Source: Dehalococcoidia bacterium (lineage in GTDB: Bacteria; Chloroflexota; Dehalococcoidia; UBA3495). From it: 17,217 nucleotides of DNA. The stretch lies in contig PCAH01000048.1 of NCBI GenBank assembly GCA_002730485.1, positions 1 through 17,217 of the forward strand, given 5' to 3'. Below are positions 1-7,660 of this stretch, piece by piece. The position numbers and the translations under genes were made by a program. The notes under the pieces were generated by a model. The model was not told where the DNA came from. It was given only the letters and a program-made list of their open reading frames with translations, and did not search any database. How positions within the stretch are numbered: position 1 is the stretch's first letter; each line of letters starts with the position of its first letter.

Positions 1-196
1 CTAGCTTTCATCCTCACCCATCCTTCATCCAACGCTAAACACCAGAGGGTTTCTCCGGTCATCGTCTGTTGGTTTATTTCACGTCAATCTGGTCTGCGGC
101 GCATCCTAGCACCGCGTCCCGCCACCCAACAAGGAGGAAATGTCAGTACATTTGTTCGAAAAATGATTAAAGGTCAACTGACCCTGATTAGAAGTC

Positions 197-436
197 TCAA
201 GTACCGCCCTTGAATCCGATGGTCACTTCGCCGTTCTCGACGATCACTGGGGTGATCCGTTCTCCGTCGGTCAATGCCAATAGGGCGGGAATCTGGTCTG
301 GCTGTTTGGCGAGGTCGATCTCGGTGTACTCCACCTTTCGCTTCCGGTAGTCCATCTTGGCACCGGAGGAATATGCGCAATCTGGGTGGGTATAGATGAT
401 TGTTTCTACTTGGGCCACGTTTGACTCCTGATTCAT
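197..436 (-). CDS. Glutaredoxin-like thioredoxin-fold protein
   Basis: A 79-residue protein of glutaredoxin size. It has a beta strand (TIIYTH), then a monothiol active site C20-A-Y-S23, and the cis-proline signature ITPVIV with P63, followed by a C-terminal GFKGG turn typical of glutaredoxins. Proteins of this fold reduce disulfides or glutathione mixed disulfides in the cytoplasm. The second cysteine of CPYC is serine here, which points to a monothiol mechanism. The ATG at 434-436 has no clear Shine-Dalgarno sequence, and a hairpin lies just upstream at 448-479. The gene is divergent from the TPR gene and stops with TGA. The substrate is unknown. The fold call is secure; the exact role is not. 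Confidence 0.8.
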   Translation of the reverse strand: MNQESNVAQVETIIYTHPDCAYSSGAKMDYRKRKVEYTEIDLAKQPDQIPALLALTDGERITPVIVENGEVTIGFKGGT

Positions 437-447
437 GCCTGAGTATT

Positions 448-479
448 GGGGTTGGTCGGGATTTCACCCGACATAACCC
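448..479 (-). promoter_or_regulatory. Hairpin in the 5' leader of the glutaredoxin-like gene
   Basis: A perfect 6-bp inverted repeat GTCGGG/CCCGAC (455-460 and 467-472) encloses a 6-base loop. It is extended by outer GGGTT/AACCC arms. On the minus strand it sits about 12 bases before the start codon. It could affect translation or be an operator; only the symmetry is seen. Confidence 0.3.
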
Positions 480-570
480 GTATGCTCCGGTAATTGTACG
501 GCTGGCCTGATGATTCTTCAACGTGGGAGAACCTGATTGGCACCGATTCTATAGCGAGAGCCGCCAGGAA

Positions 571-579
571 TGATATGCT
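571..579 (+). promoter_or_regulatory. Extended -10 promoter element for the TPR gene
   Basis: TGA-TATGCT matches a TGn-extended -10 box. Transcription would start near 586, leaving a leader of about 56 bases before the TTG start at 642. It overlaps the upstream ATG at 570, which argues against that ATG as the real start. No good -35 hexamer was found. Confidence 0.25.
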
Positions 580-641
580 GTAGGTTGCGTCTGGTGAAAC
601 ACGCCGCCGACTGGACGTACCCTATCTCAGGAAGTTTTGAC

Positions 642-1853
642 TTGGAAGAACACGTCCAGAATGAACCCCTGCCAGAGAACCTGGCCGCCCTGGCAAAATT
701 GCTGGAACAGTACGCTTCAGGTTCCGGCCGCATAACTCCCAGACCCAGGGGCGCACGGTTAGACCCTGAGACTAGAGCCGTATTAGAGGCGGCAGTCATA
801 GCCGTAGAAGACGTGGGCAAGGCTGCGAGTCGACCAGACGAGCTGATGGTATTTGGCAATGGCTGTTATTCAGCGGGCCGCTACGACGATGCCGCCGAAG
901 CCTTCTTGACCATCTTGAACGATGACCCATCTATGGCCGATGCGCGCTTTAACCTGGGGCTTACCTATCTGCGGTTGAGAAGTCCGGAAGACGCTGTCCG
1001 GGAGTTCACCAACCTGCTGGTCCAGAAACCTTGGTTGGCCGAAGCATTCTATCAACGGGGTAACGGCAACGACGATCTTGGGAACATGGATCAGGCCCTG
1101 GCCGATTATACTCGGGCGATAGAACTGGCCCCGGATTACGTGCATGCGATGTACAACCGGGGCATCTTGTTGGCCCAGGCGGCACGTCACCAGGAAGCGG
1201 TGGCCCAGTTCGATAAGGTCATCGCCATCGCACCTGAGATATCCAACTGCTACCTGAACCGCGGCGCTTCGCTGGACGAACTGGGTTTGCACGCTGAGGC
1301 GATCAACTCTTACACACGGGCAACGGACCTTAACCCGGAGAATTCCTTCGCTCTGTTTAACCGGGCCAGGACCAACTACTACCTGGGCAACCTGCATGAC
1401 GCTCTGACCGACTATTCCCAGGTTATCAAACTGACCCCTGATGACGCAGAGGCGTTCAACAATCGGGGCCTGGCCTACGATGCGCTGAAGGATTATGACG
1501 AGGCCATCAGAGACTTTGATAAGGCACTGGAGCTGCGACCGTATTTTGCCGAGGCTCACAGCAATAGAGGTGCGGTCCTGGAGGTGATGGGTGATCTGGA
1601 CGGGGCTTTGGCAGCTTACAACCAGTCATTGGAGTCAGACGCAGAGCTGGCTTCTGCCCATTACAACGCCGCCCGAATTCACTCGAGGAACGGAGATGTC
1701 GCGGCCTGTTTGAAGCATTTGGACCGGGTGTTGGAAATCGCTCCCCAATTGGCAGAGGACGCCGCTCATGACGAACACCTTGGCTGGGCCTTGGAAATGA
1801 AGAACCTGCGCCGGGATATGGAGCAGGAAGACGGCCTGCAAGAGGAAAGCTAG
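642..1853 (+). CDS. Tetratricopeptide-repeat (TPR) protein
   Basis: About 400 residues, mostly tandem 34-residue TPR units running from about residue 65 to the C-terminus. Repeats carry the usual pattern (for example NRGLAYDALKDYDEAIRDFD, then KALELRP). I count about eight or nine units. TPR solenoids bind other proteins; there is no catalytic domain, signal peptide or membrane segment, so it looks cytoplasmic. The frame is open from an ATG at 570, but I chose TTG 642 because AGGAAG (629-634) lies 7 bases upstream and the translated 570-641 stretch does not look like protein. It ends with TAG at 1851-1853. It is convergent with the PlsY-like gene, 37 bases away. The partner is unknown. Confidence 0.85.
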   Translation: MEEHVQNEPLPENLAALAKLLEQYASGSGRITPRPRGARLDPETRAVLEAAVIAVEDVGKAASRPDELMVFGNGCYSAGRYDDAAEAFLTILNDDPSMADARFNLGLTYLRLRSPEDAVREFTNLLVQKPWLAEAFYQRGNGNDDLGNMDQALADYTRAIELAPDYVHAMYNRGILLAQAARHQEAVAQFDKVIAIAPEISNCYLNRGASLDELGLHAEAINSYTRATDLNPENSFALFNRARTNYYLGNLHDALTDYSQVIKLTPDDAEAFNNRGLAYDALKDYDEAIRDFDKALELRPYFAEAHSNRGAVLEVMGDLDGALAAYNQSLESDAELASAHYNAARIHSRNGDVAACLKHLDRVLEIAPQLAEDAAHDEHLGWALEMKNLRRDMEQEDGLQEES

Positions 1854-1890
1854 CCTGGTAGATCGTCTGATCGGGATTTGCTAAAGGATA

Positions 1891-2601
1891 TTACCTGGGG
1901 CGGGTGTTCGCGTGTCCCAGGTCCGCGTCCGGGTCCACGTCAATCACGTCTTCGTCGTCCAGGGTATCTTCATCGTCTATGTCTCGATAGACCGGGTGCG
2001 ACGCGATGTAAAGCCTTCTCCGGCGAGTGAACATGCTCCGCAGCAGGACCATTGAGGCTAGAATCACCAACCCTGTGACCAAATCTCTTTCAATCTGATA
2101 GTACTGGCTGATGGCCAACATCACCAGGAAACTGACTGAGATTCCCCAGGTGGAACGTAACGGCGAATGCCGCATCAGCACCAACGTGGCCAGGCCAACG
2201 ACACCACCCAAGACCGCCAACGCCGGCATCAATGCCAGAGTTACGCCGATCAGAGGCGCCATGCCGTCACCACCTCGGAATCGGGTGAAGATCGACTTCC
2301 AATGACCAACCACCGCAGCTCCGCCGGCCACCAGTATCAATGCTGGCGACACTCCCAAAGCCCAGGCAGTGAAGACCGCAGCTGCTCCCTTGGATATATC
2401 TCCAACCAAGACGAGCGCTCCGGTCCGGTGACCCACGTTGAAGAACACGTTAGCGGTGCCAGCCAGAGTGCTGCCGGTCGTGAACACGTCGATGCCGCGA
2501 ATCCTGGAGGCGATATGGGCGAACGGTAGAGCGCCCAGCATGTACCCTGCGGCCACGGCAAGCACCATATTTCGTATTATTAGAGGTAGGTCTTCAAACA
2601 T
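1891..2601 (-). CDS. PlsY-family (glycerol-3-phosphate acyltransferase-like) membrane protein, altered active site
   Basis: A polytopic membrane protein of 236 residues with about five or six hydrophobic helices. It aligns by eye with PlsY, which moves an acyl group from acyl-phosphate to glycerol-3-phosphate in the inner membrane. The MLGALPFAHIASRIRG start, the LVGDISKGAAAVF segment and GHWKSIFTRFRGGDG match PlsY landmarks. However, the usual GSGNxGATNxxR motif reads GSTLAGTANVFFN and the usual GGKG reads GGDG (residues 110-113), so the expected phosphate-binding lysine and arginine are missing. The last 30 residues are a strongly acidic tail. The start ATG has only a weak AAGG upstream. 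It lies 167 bases downstream of the methyltransferase on the same strand. The family call is good; acyltransferase activity is doubtful. Confidence 0.75.
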   Translation of the reverse strand: MFEDLPLIIRNMVLAVAAGYMLGALPFAHIASRIRGIDVFTTGSTLAGTANVFFNVGHRTGALVLVGDISKGAAAVFTAWALGVSPALILVAGGAAVVGHWKSIFTRFRGGDGMAPLIGVTLALMPALAVLGGVVGLATLVLMRHSPLRSTWGISVSFLVMLAISQYYQIERDLVTGLVILASMVLLRSMFTRRRRLYIASHPVYRDIDDEDTLDDEDVIDVDPDADLGHANTRPR

Positions 2602-2647
2602 GTTGGGTAAACGGCCTTTGGTATAAAGCGCTGATACTTTTGCTGTG

Positions 2648-2666
2648 TAGGAACCGTGGGTTCCTA
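2648..2666. repeat. Perfect 8-bp inverted repeat between the methyltransferase and PlsY-like genes
   Basis: TAGGAACC-gtg-GGTTCCTA, followed by a TTCTTAAGAA palindrome at 2672-2681. It sits upstream of the PlsY-like start. There is no T-tract on either side, so it looks more like an operator or mRNA structure than a rho-independent terminator. Confidence 0.35.
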
Positions 2667-2768
2667 AGAGGTTCTTAAGAAGGCTGCAGGCATTTCCGGG
2701 GTCTCCACGTCAATCATATACCCATAAGTTGGTTGGGGATAGGTAGCCTGGCAATCTGGACCTCAATC

Positions 2769-3554
2769 TTAGGAATCCTTCTCACCGACGAAGAGCCAGT
2801 AGCCTAGCTCCCCGTCTAATACCATGGATCTGACCTTGGCCACTAACTCAGGTGAACGCTCCAATGGCCCATCGCCATTTGGAGCGCCGCTCATGCGCTG
2901 GAAAGCTAGGAATGCGGCCAATTTCCCCTTCGCTTCGTCCAATATCTTGAGTATCTCTGAGGACGCGTCCACACGGTCGGAGACGGTGAACCCACCCTCT
3001 TCAAGCAAGTCCACATAACCATCGGCAGTCAGGGCGCTGGTCATGCACAGCACCTGACCCAACTCGCCGCGTAATTCTTCGGGCAAAGCTCCTGGTTCGA
3101 TGGTGACATCACTCAAACCGAACCGGCCGCCTGGCTTTAGCAGACGGGCTGTCTCTGAAATGGCCTGGGCTTTGTTGATGAACAAACTGACTGAACACTC
3201 ACAGACGGCAGCGTCGAATGCCCCCCTCCTGAGAGGAAGCTTTTCGGCATCGCCCCTGACGAAGCTGACATCGCTGGATTTGGTGGCAGCCAGGTGAGCA
3301 TCATGGACGGCCTCCGCGCCGAACTCGATTCCCAAAACACTGCAGTGGAACACCCGGCTCAAGGCCTGGGCGCTATGGCCTCGGGTGCTGGCCAGGTCGG
3401 CCACCAAGTCTCCGTGTTTCAGACCCATAAGACGCCCAAGCTTATTGGTCAGCCCAAGGCCGCCCGGGTGGAGGGTGTCGCCCATGATCAGCTTGGCCAC
3501 GTCCGACTGGTAAAGATCGGCGCAACAGGCCTTGGCTTCAGCTTCAGTTTGCAA
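2769..3554 (-). CDS. ArsM-like SAM-dependent methyltransferase
   Basis: A class I methyltransferase of 261 residues. Motif I reads VADLASTRG (51-59) where VLDLGSGxG would be usual. An acidic residue follows the second strand (LGIE), then GDAEKLPL, FDAAVCECSVSLF and LLKPGGRFGLSDVT. The order FDxxVxxC..., LKPGGR...SDV, then a cysteine (C170) before LTADGYVDLLEEGGF is that of arsenite methyltransferase (ArsM). A CC pair at residues 10-11 followed by LHPGGLGLTNKLG is also present, as in a bacterial ArsM-like subgroup. The only in-frame start is TTG, because a TAA lies two codons upstream. It follows the radical SAM gene by 31 bases, so co-transcription is likely. The substrate (arsenite, lipid or small molecule) cannot be read from sequence. 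Confidence 0.8.
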   Translation of the reverse strand: MQTEAEAKACCADLYQSDVAKLIMGDTLHPGGLGLTNKLGRLMGLKHGDLVADLASTRGHSAQALSRVFHCSVLGIEFGAEAVHDAHLAATKSSDVSFVRGDAEKLPLRRGAFDAAVCECSVSLFINKAQAISETARLLKPGGRFGLSDVTIEPGALPEELRGELGQVLCMTSALTADGYVDLLEEGGFTVSDRVDASSEILKILDEAKGKLAAFLAFQRMSGAPNGDGPLERSPELVAKVRSMVLDGELGYWLFVGEKDS

Positions 3555-3585
3555 ACTTTATCTTGGTCTCTATGATCTATCTTTA

Positions 3586-4071
3586 CTACGATTTACCGTT
3601 GTGTTCGGATGCTGCCAGAATCTTTTTCCTGGCAATCTCTAGGACCCTTTCCCCGGCCAGTTGCTCCCTGATCTCCTCGCGATACCCCACCGAGTTATAG
3701 GTGCAGAAGGGTATGATCCGGCCGTCTGGAACAAGTATCCCCACGCAGCATTTCATGACTTGCTTTACTTTGAACGTGTACGGATCCAGGAAGTCTTTGA
3801 TGGCTATCTGGAAGATGTGGTCCTTCAGGTGGGCCATGTCGTACCCTAATTCCAGGCCCGGTCCACAGGCGCATTGGAACTGGTCTGCGGTCTGCTCCGC
3901 GCCAGCCACGGCCGAGGCAGACCAGAGGCTCTCCAGCGCTTTTTGGACATCTTCCGAGTTTGTCGGTTTAGGCAGCGCCCGGTTGGTGATGTAATCCAGG
4001 TATTGGTCGATGTCTAGCATCCTGGGCAGAGGCACGACTTGCTCTCCGTCCACGAACACGTACGAGTTGAC
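3586..4071 (-). CDS. C-terminal third of Tes-like radical SAM protein, after an in-frame UAG
   Basis: In the same frame as the 4072-5082 reading frame and separated from it only by a TAG codon at 4072-4074. It translates to 161 residues beginning VNSYVFVDGEQVVPLPR and continuing through a helical middle to FQCACG, KCCVGILVPDGRIIPFC and TYNSVGYRE. The five cysteines in these motifs look like ligands of auxiliary iron-sulfur clusters in the Tes/MJ0619 family, where this region is part of the same chain. An internal GTG (4057-4059) could start a separate product, but no Shine-Dalgarno sequence precedes it and a free C-terminal piece would lack the radical SAM core. It ends in tandem TAG-TAA. Either UAG is read through, or the gene is a recent pseudogene, or the base is an error. 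Confidence 0.7.
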   Translation of the reverse strand, partial: VNSYVFVDGEQVVPLPRMLDIDQYLDYITNRALPKPTNSEDVQKALESLWSASAVAGAEQTADQFQCACGPGLELGYDMAHLKDHIFQIAIKDFLDPYTFKVKQVMKCCVGILVPDGRIIPFCTYNSVGYREEIREQLAGERVLEIARKKILAASEHNGKS

Positions 4072-5082
4072 CTAACAGGTGGGGAAGCAGCATGGGACGG
4101 GCACGAAGTCTTCCATCACGAACCTTCCGTCGCTCTGGTCAACTATGCCATGTATCACGTCTGGAATCGTCACCCGTTCCATTGGGTCAAATTCTAAATG
4201 GCGTCCCACGTGGGTCACCGGCTGGAAGACCGCACCGCGCACCGCCGGATGTTCCAACCCAAACTTCAGGATGGCGCCAACCTCATCGGTGTTAACGCCC
4301 TGTTCGATGGCGGCCACCAACACGGCGTCGATACCCTTCTCTGCCAGCCTATCCAGGGCTTTGAGTTTCAGTTCCAGCAGGTCTTCCCCGCGGATGGTCA
4401 CGTAGGTCTCTGGACGTAGGCCGTCAAACTGGAAATAGATTACCGGGTTCTGCTTGGCGAGATCGTCCAGGAATTTGTCGTCGCGGGCGATGCGCACCCC
4501 GTTGGTGTTGACCATCACCTGGCGGACGCCCCGGTCCTTGGCCGCCTGGGTCATGTCCATCAGGTCGGGATGTATGGTCGGTTCGCCGCCGCTGAACTGG
4601 ATCACTTCGGGGTCCCCTTCTGTCTCAACAAACCGGTCCAACATGAACTCAACTTGATCCATGGTCAGGCTGAAGCCAACGCCAGCGTTGGCGAAACAGA
4701 TGGGGCAGTTCAGGTTGCAGGCCGAATTGACCTCGATCAACGCCAGGCACATGTGCTGTTTGTGCTCGGGACAGAGACCGCAATCCAGCGGGCACCCGTC
4801 TTTGACCTCGGTGCTGGTTTCCAAGGGGAGAGTGCCAGGCTTGTTGAACTTTACCGAGTCCACATACATCTGCGCGTCGGAACTGGTGATGCCCACAAAC
4901 CACCCATGGGTCGGGCAACGTTTGCGCATCAAGACCTTGTTATCTTGTATGAGAATTTGAGCATCGATCACTGTTTTGCATTCAGGGCAGATGCTGCGTG
5001 TCAGTTCATGGAAGATATAATCAGCGTCTTGTTTTACCCTGACCTTCCCTTTTTCCGCTGGTTTGACCAAGTGAAGCCCCAT
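4072..5082 (-). CDS. Tes/MJ0619-like radical SAM protein, N-terminal two-thirds, ending at an in-frame UAG
   Basis: Numbered from ATG 5082. A rubredoxin-like metal site is formed by CPEC (32-35) and CPTHG (56-60). A cysteine cluster CPLDCGLC (97-104) with C112 follows, then the radical SAM motif CNLNCPIC (122-129; CxxxCxxC) and SGGEP (164-168), which contacts S-adenosylmethionine. The reading frame ends at PVPCCFPTC (C336), directly followed by TAG. Members of this family include archaeal tetraether lipid synthase, which joins hydrocarbon tails of membrane lipids; bacterial homologues are mostly uncharacterised. With the downstream 161 residues the chain is 498 residues, the normal family size. 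GTG 5103 is an alternative start; neither has a clear Shine-Dalgarno sequence. The family call is strong, the lipid role is inference. Confidence 0.85.
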   Translation of the reverse strand: MGLHLVKPAEKGKVRVKQDADYIFHELTRSICPECKTVIDAQILIQDNKVLMRKRCPTHGWFVGITSSDAQMYVDSVKFNKPGTLPLETSTEVKDGCPLDCGLCPEHKQHMCLALIEVNSACNLNCPICFANAGVGFSLTMDQVEFMLDRFVETEGDPEVIQFSGGEPTIHPDLMDMTQAAKDRGVRQVMVNTNGVRIARDDKFLDDLAKQNPVIYFQFDGLRPETYVTIRGEDLLELKLKALDRLAEKGIDAVLVAAIEQGVNTDEVGAILKFGLEHPAVRGAVFQPVTHVGRHLEFDPMERVTIPDVIHGIVDQSDGRFVMEDFVPVPCCFPTC

Positions 5083-5267
5083 TAACTGGTGTATAGTAAT
5101 CACGTTCGTAGGTTGCTGTCTTGTATACTTGAAATGTCTTTCACAAACAATGGATTCACTGAGAAGGCATTAGAAATTCACGCCCTATTTTTCTTTGGTT
5201 TGCTCCTTGGATCCGATAGGAATCGGCTACGAATTGAGAGATTAGCTCTTTGGAGGAATAGCAGAAG

Positions 5268-6364
5268 TTGGATAAAAACGACTAACAATCTTGATTGCTG
5301 GGATAATCCTGATTTTGACCATGGCTTGTGGCTCGGATACCGACAACTCTCTGGGCTCCACCGGAGGTAGCAGCGAGCCGGACCCGGCGTATGAGCCCCG
5401 TTCGTTTGACGATGTGAAACCCCAAAATGTCGACTTGAAGCTGGTTCCGGCCCCGGCACTGCCGGAGATTCCGGACTGCAACGGCGAGCCCAGAAACGTT
5501 CGCGTCACGTTGGAAACTTCCGAGGCTGTGGCCGAGATTACGCCTGGAATCACCTTCCCATTCCTGACCTTTAACGGGTTGGTGCCCGGTCCGGCCATCG
5601 TGGTATGCCTCGGCGACTGGGTGGAAGTTACCCTCAAGAACCTGGCTGGAAATACATTTGCCCACAACGTCGACTTCCACGCCGCCACCGGAGCGCTAGG
5701 CGGTGGGGCAGCCTCCATAGTTGGGCCGGGCCAGCAGACCACTTTCCGCTTCCAGGCTTTGAAGGAAGGTGCCTTCGTCTACCACTGTGCCATCGCGCCG
5801 GTCGTGATGCACGTGGCTTCTGGAATGTATGGTTCGATCATCGTACTGCCCGAGGGCGGGCTTCCAGACGTGGACAAAGAGTTCTATCTGATGGAAGGGG
5901 ATTTCTACACGGAGCCTTCTGCGGATGACCCCAAGGCTCACGTCTATTCCCAGGAGAGGGTCACCGCCGAGAACCCGTCATACGTCGTGACCAACGGCAA
6001 AGTCGGCGCTCTGGCTGGTGAGAACGCCCTCAAGGTGAACGTTGGGGAGAAGGTCCGCTTCTACTACGGACAGGCCAACGATGAATCTTGGATCCACATC
6101 ATCGGCGGCCATTTTGATAAGGTCTACGTGTCCGGGTCGGTCCATCCGGATTCCGATAAAGAGTACGGAGTCGAGACCACTGCGGTTCCGGCAGGGAGCG
6201 TTACGGTGGCCGAATATACCTTCAAGTACCCTGGCCTTTACCTGCTGGTTAACCACAAGCTGATTAGGGCCACGGAGAAGGGTCAGGCGGTGCAGATCAT
6301 GGTTGAAGGGGAAAACAACCCGGACATAATGACCGTGGTTGAACCTCCAACGTCCATCCGATAA
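5268..6364 (+). CDS. nirK: NirK/AniA-type copper nitrite reductase, lipoprotein (one-base frame problem near the start)
   Basis: Two cupredoxin domains. Counting from TTG 5291 (357 residues), H125, C166, H174 and M179 match the type 1 copper ligands. H130, H165 and H322 match type 2 copper, and D128 and H269 match the catalytic pair of nitrite reductase, which turns nitrite into nitric oxide outside the cytoplasm. The YHCAIAPVVMHVASGMYG loop has eight residues from Cys to His, as in Neisseria AniA (class II). The N-terminus is a lipoprotein signal with lipobox LTMAC. The frame is closed by TAA at 5273-5275, and TTG 5291 has no ribosome site. GGAGG (5252-5256) instead serves TTG 5268; adding one A to the A5 run at 5274-5278 would give MDKKRLTI joined to this frame (365 residues). 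No other denitrification gene is nearby. Confidence 0.85.
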
Positions 6365-6421
6365 AACGACTGTATCAGGCCGGTAAACTGGCCAGGAAAA
6401 CCAATAACCAAAGGTGAACAG

Positions 6422-7645
6422 GTGACGACCAATTCAGCCCTTTCCGGGATGGTGGTGCTGGACTTGACTCAGATCATGGCCGGACCCTTCTGCACGATGT
6501 CGCTGGCAGACATGGGGGCCGACGTGATCAAGGTCGAGAAGCCCAACGGCGGCGACGACAACCGGCGGATGGGTCCTCCATTCATCAAGGATTGGTCGGC
6601 AGGGTTCCTGGCCCTGAACCGCAATAAGCGCAGCTTAGTTTTGGACCTCCGGAACGAAAGCGGGCAGGCGGTGTTCAAGCGTCTGGTGAAAGATGCCGAC
6701 GCGGTCGTGGAGAATTTCAGGCCTGGCGTCATGGAGCGTTTGGGTCTTGGTTACGAAACGCTAGCTGCCATCAAGCCCAGCCTGGTCTACTGCTCTGTGT
6801 CCGGATTCGGCAATACCGGCCCTGATGCCAAGAAGGGCGGGTTCGACCTGGTGGCCCAGGGAGTAAGCGGGCTGATGAGCATCACCGGTCACCCGGAGAT
6901 GCCGCCAGCAAAGGTGGGCGTGCCCATCACCGATATCTCCGCTGGTCTTCTGGCCGCCAACGGGGTGCTCTGCGCCTACATCCATGCGCTGAAGACCGGC
7001 CAGGGCCAGCAGGTGGATACATCTCTGATGGAGGCCGGTGTGGCCTATACGGTGTGGGAATCGTCGGTCTACTTCGCTGAGGGCGAGATACCAGGTCCCC
7101 TGGGCTCCGCCCACCGGGTCTCGGCGCCCTACCAGGCACTGCGAACCTCTGACGGCTATCTGAATATCGGTGCCGCCACCCAGCCAACCTGGGAGCAGCT
7201 ATGCCGCGCCATCGGCCAGGAGGCCCTGATAGACGATGACCGGTTCAAACTACCGGGCGACCGGAAGGCCCGTCAAGACGAACTCGCAGCACTGTTGGAA
7301 GAGACGTTTGTCACCGACACCACCAGCAATTGGCTGAAGATGCTGGAGGAAGCGGGTGTGGTAGCTGGGCCGATCTACAACATTGACCAGATGTACAAAG
7401 ACCCGCAGGTGTTGGCCCGCCAGATGCTGGTGGACCTGGAAGACCCGGAACTGGGGACCATCCACAACATCGGCGTGCCGGTGAAACTATCCAACACCCC
7501 GGGACAGATACGCACCCGCGCCCCCATGCTTGGCGAGCACAGCGCCGAGGTCCTGCTGGAAAACGGCTTCAGCCAGCCCGAGGTTGATGAACTACTGGAA
7601 TCGGGGGTTGTGGTGGGGAACCAGGGGCCTGGCACGCGCCGTTAG
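6422..7645 (+). CDS. CaiB/BaiF class III CoA-transferase
   Basis: 407 residues, the usual length for class III CoA-transferases such as formyl-CoA transferase. These enzymes move CoA between carboxylic acids through an aspartyl-CoA thioester. The N-terminus has LDLTQIMAGPFCTMSLADMG and ADVIKVEKP, then NKRSLVLDLR and ENFRPGVMERLGLGY. The catalytic aspartate is D199 in the QQVDTSLMEA motif. The C-terminal half holds the LKMLEEAGVVAGPIYNI and RQMLVDLEDPELG segments. It starts with GTG preceded by AAGGTGA about 6 bases upstream, and ends with TAG. It follows the nitrite reductase gene by 57 bases on the same strand but no shared function is evident. Substrate acids cannot be assigned. Confidence 0.9.
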   Translation: MTTNSALSGMVVLDLTQIMAGPFCTMSLADMGADVIKVEKPNGGDDNRRMGPPFIKDWSAGFLALNRNKRSLVLDLRNESGQAVFKRLVKDADAVVENFRPGVMERLGLGYETLAAIKPSLVYCSVSGFGNTGPDAKKGGFDLVAQGVSGLMSITGHPEMPPAKVGVPITDISAGLLAANGVLCAYIHALKTGQGQQVDTSLMEAGVAYTVWESSVYFAEGEIPGPLGSAHRVSAPYQALRTSDGYLNIGAATQPTWEQLCRAIGQEALIDDDRFKLPGDRKARQDELAALLEETFVTDTTSNWLKMLEEAGVVAGPIYNIDQMYKDPQVLARQMLVDLEDPELGTIHNIGVPVKLSNTPGQIRTRAPMLGEHSAEVLLENGFSQPEVDELLESGVVVGNQGPGTRR

Positions 7646-7660
7646 AGGTCTTTAAAAGAA

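Noticed and set aside
138..153. AAATGT-cagt-ACATTT hairpin next to AAGGAGG at the left edge, as a terminator for the glutaredoxin-like gene or a start of a plus-strand gene.
   Set aside because: AT-rich 6-bp stem with no T-tract; the ATG after AAGGAGG opens only eight codons. I see no gene in 1-196.
570..641. ATG 570 as the start of the TPR protein.
   Set aside because: No ribosome site, non-protein-like translation, and it overlaps a possible -10 element. TTG 642 has AGGAAG at ideal spacing.
870..1559. A long open frame (about 229 codons) on the strand opposite the TPR gene.
   Set aside because: Shadow of the repeat-rich TPR coding sequence; low-complexity mirror of TPR codons with no recognisable domain.
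1934..2717. A 13-base match TCCACGTCAATCA at about 1934 and 2705.
   Set aside because: One copy lies in coding sequence and there is no further similarity around them; treated as chance.
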